In this document: positions 9,294 through 18,092 of the stretch, piece after piece
Layout: every line of letters begins with the position of its first letter
Numbering within the stretch: position 1 is the first letter of the stretch
Origin: CBDBJR01 sp965206445
GTDB lineage: Bacteria > Pseudomonadota > Gammaproteobacteria > Arenicellales > Poriferihabitantaceae
DNA: 64,000 nucleotides
Assembly: GCA_965206445.1 (NCBI GenBank)
Contig: CBDBJR010000002.1
Location: 2,852,001 to 2,916,000 of the forward strand
Direction: 5' to 3'
Translations under genes and position numbers: made by a program
The notes under the pieces: generated by a model
The model's input: only the letters and a program-made list of their open reading frames with translations
Databases searched by the model: none
Told to the model about the DNA's origin: nothing

Positions 9294-12083
9294 TCAATCG
9301 ACCGGCGCGTTTGCCCCGGTCAGCAGGTCTTTCACATCGGACGGCCTGGTTGAAACCGAAAATCTCCACTGGCCAAAACCGCCGTGCGCATTCACCGCCT
9401 GCACCCATTCTTCCATGTATGCCTGCTTGGTGTTGTCCTGCTCGGTTTGCTGTCCTTTTGTTTCCAGCACCAGACAATCACCGCACTGTAGCCGAATGAG
9501 AAAATCCGGGCGGTATTTTTTGACCGTGCCGTTGTAGACATACAGAATCTCAAAACCGAGGTGGTCGTTTTTGACCCACGCTGCAACCGCGCTGTTGCGC
9601 TCCAGTTCAAAAGACTCGGACGCTTCCCAGGTGCTGTCAAACACGCAGTAGTTAATGTGGCTTTTCTTCGTGCTTGCGCACGGCTTGCCGGTGCGCCACG
9701 GAATCATATCTCCGGTTGAGCGAACAGGATGGTTGGTGTCAAAAACCAGCGCCGTTTTGTCCGTATTGTTGAACTCTATCGCCTGCCAGAAATGGCGGAT
9801 GATTTTTGACATATTGAGCGTTATGACGATTTGCCGTTTCTTTTTATCCCGATCGAAAAGGGCGGGCGATATTTGTATGCGGTCTGAATCTATAAACTGT
9901 TCCGTAAGGCGCACAAGCTCCGCCATCAGCGCGCACTCGGACGCTTTCCAGTTCGGCTGCATCTCTTTCCAGACGCTTTGCGCCGTTTTGAAAATCATCG
10001 TCTGTTTGCGGAACTGTTTGATCAGTTGCTCGAGGTCCAGGTCCTTGATTTGAGAAAAGTCGGGATTGCCGTTGACCGTCGGCGCCAGGTTCGCTATTTC
10101 CACGGTATCGCCGGTGTCGAGTTTGAGCGGTTTGACTTTTTCCCAGTCGATTGCAAGTCCGGGTTTGTAGGTTCTGTCTATCCTGATGATATTGGGCCAT
10201 CGAATAGAAAACGCGCGTTTCTCCTCTATCGGCTTAACGATGATTTTAGGATCAGACGGCGGTGGCGGCGCATCCGTGCTTTCATGTGGAAGAAAACTGA
10301 ACGGCACGCCGAACACGTTGACATACTCCGCATCAAACAATCCGGTTTCCTCATTTATCTCATAAGAAGCACGCCGCAGTCCACGCCCGATGACCTGTTC
10401 GCAGAGGAGTTGGCTGGTGAATGCCTTCAATCCCATAATTTGTGTAACCGTCCGCGCATCCCATCCTTCGGACAGCATTCCCACGGAAATAACATTCTGT
10501 ATTTTTTCTCCCGCCTTGCCGGGCTGTCCGACCGTGTTGACCTGCTCCCTGAGAATTTCCGACTTTTCTTTCTTTGTGATTTTTCTTTTCCCGTTTTTCT
10601 CTCCGTCTTCCATTTCGACCGTTTGGCTTTCAGTTTCTTTTTCTTCGGCTTTTTTCAGCACTTTTGAATCTATATGCAGAATGCCTTCAGGATCGCAAAG
10701 GGAGTCAATCATTATGTTTTTATTGTCAAATGCGTATTTAATACGTGCCGCCGTTTCTGTGCGATTTACAACGGTAATCATCACCGGCGGCGTTTCGCAT
10801 TCCTTCCAGTCGTCCTTCGTTTTCTCCCAATCTAAGCCCAGCAAAACGTAGGCGTTGTTCACCAGGTCGGGCAGTGGTTCATGCGGGTCCGCCTTGCGGT
10901 TCAGGTCATCTTTGACTTCGGAGTCGCTGTAGATGTGATAAAGGCGAGATTTATACGTTTTCGCATTCGGTATCGCGCCATCGCGCACCACAATGCGCGG
11001 CGTTTTGACCAGCCCCGATTCAATCGCGTCATTAAGTCCGAAATCACTCACAATCCAACTGAACAACGCCCCTTCCGATGCTTTCTTTCTGCCTGGAGCA
11101 AAAGGGGTTGCAGAGAAATCGAAACAGTTCAAAATTCCCCGTGTCTTGTGTATGCGGTCAAGTCCGCCGACCCATTTTGTGGCTTCGTCTATATCTTCTT
11201 TTGCAACACCTTCTATTTTTGATCCGGCGGACACGCGCCAAGCGTGGTGGGCTTCATCGTTAACCACAATTAGATTGCGGGCGTTTGCCATATCTCCGAG
11301 AACTTTACGAGCGTATGCCTCATCACTTTTCACCCCGCGTTTGTCCACTCCTTTCTTATTTTTGATTTTTTCTTCCGTTTCCCAGCTGAGCGCGTGCCAG
11401 TTTCGTATAAGGACTTTTGCCTGTCTAAGTTTTTCTTTCAAAGACAGTGGGACTATGCTGAACTCGTCGTAGTAGTTTTTTGTATTTGCAGGATTGAGGA
11501 CCGAAAGTCGTTCCCTGATCGTAAGGTTTGGAGCAACTATAAATACATATCGAGAAAAACGCCCGTCTCTGTTGTAGGTTATGCAGTTTATTGCCTGCCA
11601 TGCAATCAGCATCGCCATAACTACGGTTTTCCCGGTGCCTGTAGCGAGTTTTGAACACAAGCGGCGAAACTCTCCACCGTCTGTCGGAATATCAATTCCG
11701 GTTTTCTCCGAAGCAGGAGTTTCAATCAGCCATATCAGCGTTTCAATGGCTTCAATCTGACAAAAGAAAAATGGAAAGTCTCTTTGCTCGGGGTCTTTCC
11801 AGTGTTCAAGCAGTGTTTTGGTGATGCCGGTAATCCCCGGATAGCCGGCCTCGCGCCAACCGTCGACACGCTGGCGGATTTGATTTGCAAGCGGCAGGGG
11901 TTCAAAAATCCCTTTGTCCTGATAAGGTTTCGCTTTTGGGTCGGCAATCATATATCCGGCTTGGCGACGGCCTCCTACAAGTTTAAGGGGTTTTCCTTCT
12001 TCAACGAATTGCCAGTGTTCGGAAGGGGCGGAGTAGGGGGAGTTGATGATGAGGGATGAGGGTTTAACCATTTCGGGTAGCAT
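9294..12083 (-). CDS. res: Type III-like restriction subunit Res (SF2 helicase + nuclease)
   Basis: DEAD/DEAH-type translocase of about 930 residues resembling the BPTD_3080 family of restriction endonucleases. Counting from a TTG at 12098, Walker A ATGTGKT is at about 152-158, DEAH at 280-283, then DFSATPF and the motif VI segment QVIGRGLRR. The C-terminus has a PD-(D/E)XK-type core: RPDFLIRL, then VLETKGQQ. The first ATG is at 12083; the TTG at 12098 sits directly against the stop of the preceding gene. Residues about 15-95 are the part duplicated in the chimeric ORFs upstream. Its partner mod lies 9.5 kb away across four cargo modules. Confidence 0.88.
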   Translation of the reverse strand: MLPEMVKPSSLIINSPYSAPSEHWQFVEEGKPLKLVGGRRQAGYMIADPKAKPYQDKGIFEPLPLANQIRQRVDGWREAGYPGITGITKTLLEHWKDPEQRDFPFFFCQIEAIETLIWLIETPASEKTGIDIPTDGGEFRRLCSKLATGTGKTVVMAMLIAWQAINCITYNRDGRFSRYVFIVAPNLTIRERLSVLNPANTKNYYDEFSIVPLSLKEKLRQAKVLIRNWHALSWETEEKIKNKKGVDKRGVKSDEAYARKVLGDMANARNLIVVNDEAHHAWRVSAGSKIEGVAKEDIDEATKWVGGLDRIHKTRGILNCFDFSATPFAPGRKKASEGALFSWIVSDFGLNDAIESGLVKTPRIVVRDGAIPNAKTYKSRLYHIYSDSEVKDDLNRKADPHEPLPDLVNNAYVLLGLDWEKTKDDWKECETPPVMITVVNRTETAARIKYAFDNKNIMIDSLCDPEGILHIDSKVLKKAEEKETESQTVEMEDGEKNGKRKITKKEKSEILREQVNTVGQPGKAGEKIQNVISVGMLSEGWDARTVTQIMGLKAFTSQLLCEQVIGRGLRRASYEINEETGLFDAEYVNVFGVPFSFLPHESTDAPPPPSDPKIIVKPIEEKRAFSIRWPNIIRIDRTYKPGLAIDWEKVKPLKLDTGDTVEIANLAPTVNGNPDFSQIKDLDLEQLIKQFRKQTMIFKTAQSVWKEMQPNWKASECALMAELVRLTEQFIDSDRIQISPALFDRDKKKRQIVITLNMSKIIRHFWQAIEFNNTDKTALVFDTNHPVRSTGDMIPWRTGKPCASTKKSHINYCVFDSTWEASESFELERNSAVAAWVKNDHLGFEILYVYNGTVKKYRPDFLIRLQCGDCLVLETKGQQTEQDNTKQAYMEEWVQAVNAHGGFGQWRFSVSTRPSDVKDLLTGANAPVD
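11815..12057 (-). repeat. res 5' segment repeated in the chimeric ORFs
   Basis: This stretch encodes INSPYSAPSEHWQFVEEG through GYPGITGITKT. Closely related copies form the first halves of the chimeric ORFs at 19616-19366 and 15577-15309, and a truncated copy lies near 13729-13667. The similarity stops at the word gttttggtg (11815-11823), which is also present in mod at 21846-21854. The copies are direct repeats in the same orientation, so they are substrates for homologous recombination. Confidence 0.85.
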
Positions 12084-12099
12084 GCTCCATTCGGGCAAC

Positions 12100-13296
12100 T
12101 TAAATTCGTTTTTTCCAGATTGTCACTTTGAAATAATCTTCGGCAGCCTCAAATTCCGGCTCTCTTCCGGTATGTTCCAGCATTAGCGGAATCACTTTGC
12201 GGCGAATACCCATCCCCCTGTCATCCAAAAATTTATAATCACGCAGAATCCGAACAATGTTTGTATTTCTGGGAGTTTGCTGCCCCGCTTTGACTTTTTC
12301 AATTGTCATTCCATTCGGAAGGGCACCCGGACTGTTTACCTCCAGTCTGTCGCTGAAAACTGTCAGGTGAACGTCGTTCTGTTTTGTCCAATCGCGATGT
12401 GCAAAGGCATTGACCAGCAACTCTCGAATAACTTCAGGCGGGTAATCCCAATGGCGTTGCCGTATCATGCCTTCCAATCCTTCTTTGGTAATATGGGGTT
12501 GCAGATAACTGAGGACAGAGTTGGGTAAAGATCGCTCGACAAACTCAGTTTTGGTTTCTTTCAAACCGACAAATGGGACATTCAAAACCTTATCAAGGCT
12601 GGCATCGTAATCTACATCAGTTCCAGGAAACACTAACAGACGGATTCCTGCTTGAGGGAGCCTGCGCTGTGGATCGCCCGCAAACAGTGCATAAGCAAAA
12701 TAACTGCAATGCAAATTTTTCTCACCAACCAAAAAACCTCGGTTGATTAAAAATTCCTGCCAATCCGATATTGCTTCTTCTCCCAGGATATCAACAAAAT
12801 ATTCTTGATAACGGCGCTCATCCAATTCATTAACCGTCGATCCATGTATGGGAAAACTTTCCGCTGATACCAGACAACCGGTTTGAAATAGCCGTGCCTG
12901 CTGCTCACGAGACGTCAATTGGCAAGTATCTCCATAACGGACATAGATATCCTGACGATCATTAGATTTCAGGACATAGGGCTTGGCTGTTCCCATAGGA
13001 ACGGTCAACACTACAATTTTTTTGTTATCTATAGCAACTTCTTCATAATCTATAAATATATATGGATGAACACATCTGCCAACCACACTATCCATAACCC
13101 AGGCTTGTAGATTTTCACAACTTACGCCACTGATTGTGCCGTTATCCTCAACGCCGAGAAAAATACGTCCACCGTTCATATTGGCAAAAGATACGATTTC
13201 TCTTGCCAACCTTTCGGCACGAATATCACCGCGCTTGAATTCCAGCTTTGCCCCTTCGCCTTGACTCAGGAGTTCAAGAATTTCGTTTACCAGCAT
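12100..13296 (-). CDS. AlbA_2/Schlafen-type ATP-binding protein (cargo 4)
   Basis: This 398-residue protein has an N-terminal AlbA_2 domain (GEGAKLEFKRGD, then EIVSFANMNGGRIFLGVEDN, residues about 14-55) and a C-terminal GHKL-like ATPase region (REL[L]VNAFAHRDW, then DDRGMGIRRKVIPL). Such proteins are often called RecG-related regulators and are common in defence islands; the activity here is unknown. Its stop at 12100 abuts the res start. It fills the last cargo slot before res, but its 5' side has no intact chimeric ORF, only a degenerate one. Cargo status is inferred from position. Confidence 0.75.
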   Translation of the reverse strand: MLVNEILELLSQGEGAKLEFKRGDIRAERLAREIVSFANMNGGRIFLGVEDNGTISGVSCENLQAWVMDSVVGRCVHPYIFIDYEEVAIDNKKIVVLTVPMGTAKPYVLKSNDRQDIYVRYGDTCQLTSREQQARLFQTGCLVSAESFPIHGSTVNELDERRYQEYFVDILGEEAISDWQEFLINRGFLVGEKNLHCSYFAYALFAGDPQRRLPQAGIRLLVFPGTDVDYDASLDKVLNVPFVGLKETKTEFVERSLPNSVLSYLQPHITKEGLEGMIRQRHWDYPPEVIRELLVNAFAHRDWTKQNDVHLTVFSDRLEVNSPGALPNGMTIEKVKAGQQTPRNTNIVRILRDYKFLDDRGMGIRRKVIPLMLEHTGREPEFEAAEDYFKVTIWKKRI

Positions 13297-13368
13297 TGCT
13301 TAGAATCCGTATTTTTGCTTCCGCATGGTAAATGCTGATTCACCACCTTCCAATATCTGCGCGGCAGA

Positions 13369-13729
13369 TTATTGCACACCAGCTTTATCGATGGGGTCCA
13401 CATCATCAATCACTGCTTTATTGTCTCGCATTTTCAAAACACTGCTGTTCTTCCCAAGCTCAAACGGCAGCGACTGGGTTCTCTCGTATGCTTTTATCAT
13501 ATCCCCATCTATCTCTATTCTCAAGTTTTTAGCGAGATTTGTCCATCCGTCGTTGCTGTCCGCCATTGAGAAGAATACCTGGCTCGGATACAGGCTCCTG
13601 TCGTCGCAGTCCGTGTCCAGCATCCAGGCGGCTATTTTGTTTGCATCGTCGGATTCAAGCTCGCCGGTTTTGGTAATGTCGGCAATCCCCGGATAGCCCG
13701 CCTCGCGCCAGGCAGCAACCCGCTGTTAG
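13369..13729 (-). pseudogene. Degenerate res-N/mod-C chimeric ORF (junction 3)
   Basis: Reading the minus strand, the frame begins right after a stop codon with QRVAAWREAGYPGIADITKT, a truncated Res N-terminal end. It passes through the shared junction word (13667-13675) into a Mod C-terminal segment (GELESDDANKIAAWMLDTDC to LPFELGKNS). After about 13,442 the sequence no longer matches the other copies, so both outer ends are lost. Without a start codon near its head it is probably not translated; the first ATG is at 13623. It marks a former boundary between the DUF1828-type cargo and the AlbA_2 cargo. Confidence 0.75.
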
Positions 13730-13731
13730 TA

Positions 13732-14526
13732 TCAGTGAATAGCATATCTTGCAATGTTCTGTTCAATAGGCTCCCTTGAACCGATGGAACTGACTTGAGA
13801 ACCTCCAACATTCGCATCCATCAGTCTGCTCAAATGTCCGGGAGAAAGTTTTTCTTGATTTTCAAAGACAAGCAATGCTGACATTTTATTCTTGTTAAGC
13901 AAAAGATGTTGCAAAGTTATTGTAACCAGATTTGCTTTGTCTGCACTCGGAATGCCGAATAAAAACAGAGGTTCTTTTTCTTGCTGTTGCAATGAATAGT
14001 CAATACGATAATTATCCCCGTTTTGCAAGCCTGGAACTACATACCTTTTTTTTAATTCAATGGAGTATTTGCTGACAATTTGATTCAGCAAGGCTTCTAA
14101 ATCTTTATAAAAACTGGATGCTGGACGATCTCTGTTGAGATAAGACAAATCATAAATCTGACTTAATGCTTGTCCTAAACGAAATATGCCTTTGGAAATT
14201 TCATCAATAGAGATGTCAACATAAAAATTTCCATCATCCTCTTTTATTCTGTTTTCTCTCAGAATTTGACCCATTAAATTTCCTCTATTGCCGGTAAAGT
14301 ATTTTTCCACATCTGGAGTATCATAGCTTAATCTCATCATGGTATTAGCTCCATCGCTTATGCGAAATTTACCCATGCCGATTTCTTCCAGATATATTGA
14401 GTAGTAGTCACCATCCGGGTATGAAAAAGGAGTTGAAATCATCAATATTCCGTCTTCACGCTCTACCAGTTCAACGTCATCGCAGAATTGTTGACAGAGT
14501 TTTTTTTGCAAATCATCTTTGTTCAT
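13732..14526 (-). CDS. DUF1828-type protein (cargo 3, second gene)
   Basis: This 264-residue protein has an N-terminal region like DUF1828 (FCDDVELVEREDGILMIST, then KFRISDGANTMMRLSY) and a C-terminal half in the style of DUF1829. No catalytic motif is evident. Its ATG overlaps the stop of the preceding 161-residue gene (ATGA), so the two are probably made together. DUF1828 proteins occur in toxin-antitoxin-like and defence-island settings, but no biochemical role is established. Its last codons run into the truncated junction, so its native end may have been altered by the deletion that damaged chimera 3. Confidence 0.6.
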   Translation of the reverse strand: MNKDDLQKKLCQQFCDDVELVEREDGILMISTPFSYPDGDYYSIYLEEIGMGKFRISDGANTMMRLSYDTPDVEKYFTGNRGNLMGQILRENRIKEDDGNFYVDISIDEISKGIFRLGQALSQIYDLSYLNRDRPASSFYKDLEALLNQIVSKYSIELKKRYVVPGLQNGDNYRIDYSLQQQEKEPLFLFGIPSADKANLVTITLQHLLLNKNKMSALLVFENQEKLSPGHLSRLMDANVGGSQVSSIGSREPIEQNIARYAIH

Positions 14527-15005
14527 GATAATACTTTCCCGAAAAGATCAGATTGTGCCTGATTTTGCAGTTTGATATTGTAGTCTTCAAGCAAACACTT
14601 GAAAGCACCATCCACATCAGTATATCTATCAGTTACTTTCGTGTCTGCATGTTCGGGGCTTCTATCTCCTCTGCTTATGCTTTCAGGAGTTGCATGGTGA
14701 ATGTGGCATTCATAATATGCTATATCATTTCGATGATTAGAACCATTGTAACGAGACAGTTTTGTTTTCTCACCATCTAATGTGATTTCAACACCACAGG
14801 AAAAATTTTCAGAGTCTTTCTGGTTTTGCCGAGCAAAGATATTCAACGACAGGATCAAATAATCTTGTTTTATGAAATTTTTATTATCAAACTCAATATC
14901 AAAACTCCATTGTTTGCTCTGCTTTTGAACAACATGGTTATGCGATTTTTTTATGGTTTTAGGAACCATTTTTATATCTTTTAAGGTCTCTTTCGAAATT
15001 TTCAT
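14523..15005 (-). CDS. Unknown small protein, possibly DUF6978 (cargo 3, first gene)
   Basis: This protein of about 160 residues is hydrophilic, with an immunoglobulin- or beta-sandwich-like pattern of alternating hydrophobics (QWSFDIEFDNKNF, YLILSLNIFARQ, CGVEITLDGEKTKLSRYNG) and a histidine-rich stretch (YYECHIHHATPES). I tentatively relate it to DUF6978 proteins, which I recall next to DUF1828 genes. The ATG at 15005 shares bases with the stop of the chimeric ORF (TGATG); a GTG one codon upstream is also possible. It therefore begins exactly where a mod end lies, as do the first genes of cargos 1 and 2. Confidence 0.5.
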   Translation of the reverse strand: MKISKETLKDIKMVPKTIKKSHNHVVQKQSKQWSFDIEFDNKNFIKQDYLILSLNIFARQNQKDSENFSCGVEITLDGEKTKLSRYNGSNHRNDIAYYECHIHHATPESISRGDRSPEHADTKVTDRYTDVDGAFKCLLEDYNIKLQNQAQSDLFGKVLS

Positions 15006-15577
15006 CACTTAATCTCCATCTCCACAATCTCAACCACCTTCAAACTCTCAATCCCTCTATCATCCACGATCTTAACCGCAATCCTGCTATTCTTCCCAAG
15101 CTCAAACGGCAGCGGCTGCGTTCTCTTGTATGCTTCTATCATATCTCCATCTATCTCTGCTTTCAAGTTTTTAGCGAACTTTGTCCATCCGCCGTTGCTG
15201 TCCGCCATTGAGAAAAACACCCGGCTCGGATGCCGGCTCCTGTCGTCGCAGTCCGTGTCCAGCATCCAGACGGCTATTTTGTTTGCATCATCGGATTCAA
15301 GCTCGCCGGTTATGGTAACGCCGGTAATCCCCGGATAGCCCGCCTCGCACCAGGCAGCAACCCGCTGGCGGATTTGATTCGCCTGCAGCAGGGGTTTGCA
15401 AATTCCTTTCTCCCGGTGAGGTTTCGCTTTCGGGTTGGCAATCATATATCCGGCTTGGCGGCGGCCTTCGGCAAGTTCAAGGGGTTCACCTTCTTCAACG
15501 AATTGCCAGTGTTCGGAAGGGGCGGAGTAGGGGGAGTTGATGATGAGGGGTTTAGGCATCTTGGAGATTTTACCCAC
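15005..15577 (-). CDS. Chimeric Res-N/Mod-C ORF (junction 2)
   Basis: This intact 190-residue frame has residues about 10-100 matching the start of Res (INSPYSAPSEHWQFVEEG to PGITGVT) and the rest matching the last 87 residues of Mod (TGELESDDANKIAVWMLDTD to GIESLKVVEIV). The fusion point, at 15309-15317, is the same as in the other chimeras. The GTG start overlaps the end of the S8 protease gene by 8 bases, with an in-frame ATG at 15559. The stop overlaps the next cargo's start. It carries neither helicase nor methylase motifs, so enzymatic activity is not expected. Confidence 0.8.
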   Translation of the reverse strand: MGKISKMPKPLIINSPYSAPSEHWQFVEEGEPLELAEGRRQAGYMIANPKAKPHREKGICKPLLQANQIRQRVAAWCEAGYPGITGVTITGELESDDANKIAVWMLDTDCDDRSRHPSRVFFSMADSNGGWTKFAKNLKAEIDGDMIEAYKRTQPLPFELGKNSRIAVKIVDDRGIESLKVVEIVEMEIK

Positions 15578-18092
15578 TACCTGGTCTTACTTGTTGTCTG
15601 ATGTTTTCCTTAACTACTTGGTAAAGATCGAGGGTTTCTTGTTCAGCTATCTCCAAAGTAACCGCCAAGCCGTACGGAATTTCATCGTCAAGAGTCCCGG
15701 CATCAGCTGCACATTGTATGAAGAGTTCCAAAGAATCCTTCTGAAGATTATTTTTTCCTAATTCAAAAATTTCATGCTGGACGGTTCCTTTTCTTACCTG
15801 CTGCCAATCGGTTTCCCGACGTACATGGCCGTGTATTCCACTCAGTTCATCACCTTCAAAAAATAGCTTCGCCCGACGCAAGCCGATATTGTGGGGGTTA
15901 ATTGAGGAAAACCATGCCAGCGTAACCGTAAGCCGTAAGTAGCTCTGAATGGAAGAACTCATCGGCAACGGGAAGGTAACACGATGTCTTTGTCGGTCCC
16001 GTATGTGTCCACAGCCGATAGCAGTCGCTCTGGTTCTGGTACATTCCAGCACTCTTTCTATACTTATGTTTCCATACCCAAGATACCTGGAGAGATATTT
16101 TTTAAATTTTCCACTGTTCGTTGAATTTTTCAGGTGCGCATACGAGTTACTGTTTTCACCATGTGAAGCACTATGTACAAGCAATGTCTTGATCAGTATC
16201 GCATCAAAATTCGAACCTAAAACACCATCATAGTTTACTCGAATATCTTCCAGCATTTCAAAAATATGCCCGGCGCCATGACTGACAATAGCCGTTGCAT
16301 GGCTAGTCCCTGCCTCGTAAGCAGTGTTACTAAGTTGTCCAGGCCTAGCACCTGGATAGGCTACTTGTACACCGGGAGGATTATTGTTAATCACAGGGCT
16401 GATAGAATTTGTATTTGTCGGTTCTTGCCTGTACAAAAGCCTGCCGCCCTGGATAAAAACCTCGGGCTTAATGGCACTGCGGTAACCCGGACCTATGCGG
16501 CTATAAGGGGCCGGCAATTTCATATCTTTAATGGGATCAAAGTCAGCGACAGATCTCGGTAAATTTCCGGATGCATCGCCTTGCAAAGCCCCCACTGTTA
16601 GTGCGTTCATGGATTCAGCAGGGGAAAGCAGGCGATGATTGCGCTGATTCTTGTCTATCCCCCGTAAAACCCTTTGCCTGTCATCACTATCGCTGGAACC
16701 GATTCGCTGAATGGAGTCAGCATAATTCCCTGCACTAACCACGAACAACACCTTGTATTTGAATGACAGCCAGTCCAAAAGTCGTGCCCAGGGAGACATC
16801 TCATGGAGATAAAGCTGATCGATATTTCCAATCGAAAGGTTAATCACTCGAACATCGGGGGCTTCGGGAGAATCACCTTCAAACATTTCTCTCACCGCTC
16901 TTTCTATGATGTCTTCCTGAAAATATTCGGAAGGGATCATTTCTTTCCCCTGCTGATTCGGTTGCATCACGGGGCGAACATAAATCATGCGCGTCAGAGA
17001 CGATGGATCGGCCTGAGATTGACTCAAATCTCCGTGGCATATCAAAGATGCCATAGCGGTACCATGCTTTTGCTGTGATGGTGCATAGCCGTCCATATAA
17101 TCATCCGGATCAGAAAAAATTATGCGCCCATCCAACATATCATGCCTTAACATGGGAGCTCCATCCAGAAGCGCTAACACTGGCGACCTGTCTTCAATGG
17201 GCGCCAATTCTCTCTGCAGCGAGTATTCCGGCACCTCCCCATAAACGTTAACGTGTTGACCGGTCGGTCGAAAGAGGCGAACCGCTTCACTATTAAAAAT
17301 GGGAAGGAAGTTATTGGATAGTTCGGCCTTGTCCCAATTATGTGTTACTACTTGTTCAATACTGGCAATGGGCAGTGTTGCCTTCAAAGCATGAAAGGCA
17401 ATGTCATCAATACAAATGGGGCGTCTTATTTCTCCTCCTGCATTTTCAATTTTTTGACGGACTTCTTGAGCCTTTTTGTCTCTGTCTTTATTCTTTCGGT
17501 GATAATATAGCTCGATTTCAAAGTCCAGGTAGGAATCCGTGCCCTTTTTATTTTCCCATTCTTCTCTCCATTCTTTCAGAATACCGGTATCTCGCACCCT
17601 GTCTCTTACATCCCAACGCCGCAAGGTAAGTAAATATTGAAATAGTTTCTCAAACTTCCCAAACCCGTACTCAGGTTTTTTACCCTCTTTGTATCGCTTC
17701 CAAAGTCCAAGCAATCTATCTGTTGCTTGCTTATTACTGGATAAAATATAAAAGCGCCCACCCTTAACCTGCTTGCCTGCTTGTTCATCGTAGAGGTCGT
17801 GCAGTTCAATATCATCTACGTCCATCTCAGCCAACCATTCCAGCCCGGGGACTCTGCGAACAACATTCTGCACCCCTTCAATTCGGCTGGAGGTTTCCAT
17901 AACAAGAACCCGCTCCACGTCTCCAGGCTCGCTTGATAAAAATACCTCTTGAATTTCTGCAAATTGCCTCTCTATTCGTTTCGCCTGCCCGACCTGATTT
18001 GTCGGGGGCGGTGGCGGATCACCACCACCGGAACCCTTTGGCCTGGGAACCGGTTCTGGAGTGGGGAAAATAAGGAGCGGGCGTTCAGCCAT
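15570..18092 (-). CDS. ietS: IetS-like S8 subtilisin protease (cargo 2, second gene)
   Basis: The 840-residue protein has a proline-rich N-terminus, a mixed region of about 270 residues, then a subtilase domain: Asp310 in LALLDGAPML, His343 in QKHGTAMASL, the oxyanion Asn456 in VVSAGN, and Ser597 in EAGTSHATA. No signal peptide is seen, so it should act in the cytoplasm. An AAA ATPase next to an S8 protease is the IetAS arrangement known from plasmid incompatibility and anti-phage work. Its ATG overlaps the ATPase stop by 8 bases. The target protein is unknown. Confidence 0.85.
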   Translation of the reverse strand: MAERPLLIFPTPEPVPRPKGSGGGDPPPPPTNQVGQAKRIERQFAEIQEVFLSSEPGDVERVLVMETSSRIEGVQNVVRRVPGLEWLAEMDVDDIELHDLYDEQAGKQVKGGRFYILSSNKQATDRLLGLWKRYKEGKKPEYGFGKFEKLFQYLLTLRRWDVRDRVRDTGILKEWREEWENKKGTDSYLDFEIELYYHRKNKDRDKKAQEVRQKIENAGGEIRRPICIDDIAFHALKATLPIASIEQVVTHNWDKAELSNNFLPIFNSEAVRLFRPTGQHVNVYGEVPEYSLQRELAPIEDRSPVLALLDGAPMLRHDMLDGRIIFSDPDDYMDGYAPSQQKHGTAMASLICHGDLSQSQADPSSLTRMIYVRPVMQPNQQGKEMIPSEYFQEDIIERAVREMFEGDSPEAPDVRVINLSIGNIDQLYLHEMSPWARLLDWLSFKYKVLFVVSAGNYADSIQRIGSSDSDDRQRVLRGIDKNQRNHRLLSPAESMNALTVGALQGDASGNLPRSVADFDPIKDMKLPAPYSRIGPGYRSAIKPEVFIQGGRLLYRQEPTNTNSISPVINNNPPGVQVAYPGARPGQLSNTAYEAGTSHATAIVSHGAGHIFEMLEDIRVNYDGVLGSNFDAILIKTLLVHSASHGENSNSYAHLKNSTNSGKFKKYLSRYLGYGNISIERVLECTRTRATAIGCGHIRDRQRHRVTFPLPMSSSIQSYLRLTVTLAWFSSINPHNIGLRRAKLFFEGDELSGIHGHVRRETDWQQVRKGTVQHEIFELGKNNLQKDSLELFIQCAADAGTLDDEIPYGLAVTLEIAEQETLDLYQVVKENIRQQVRPGSG

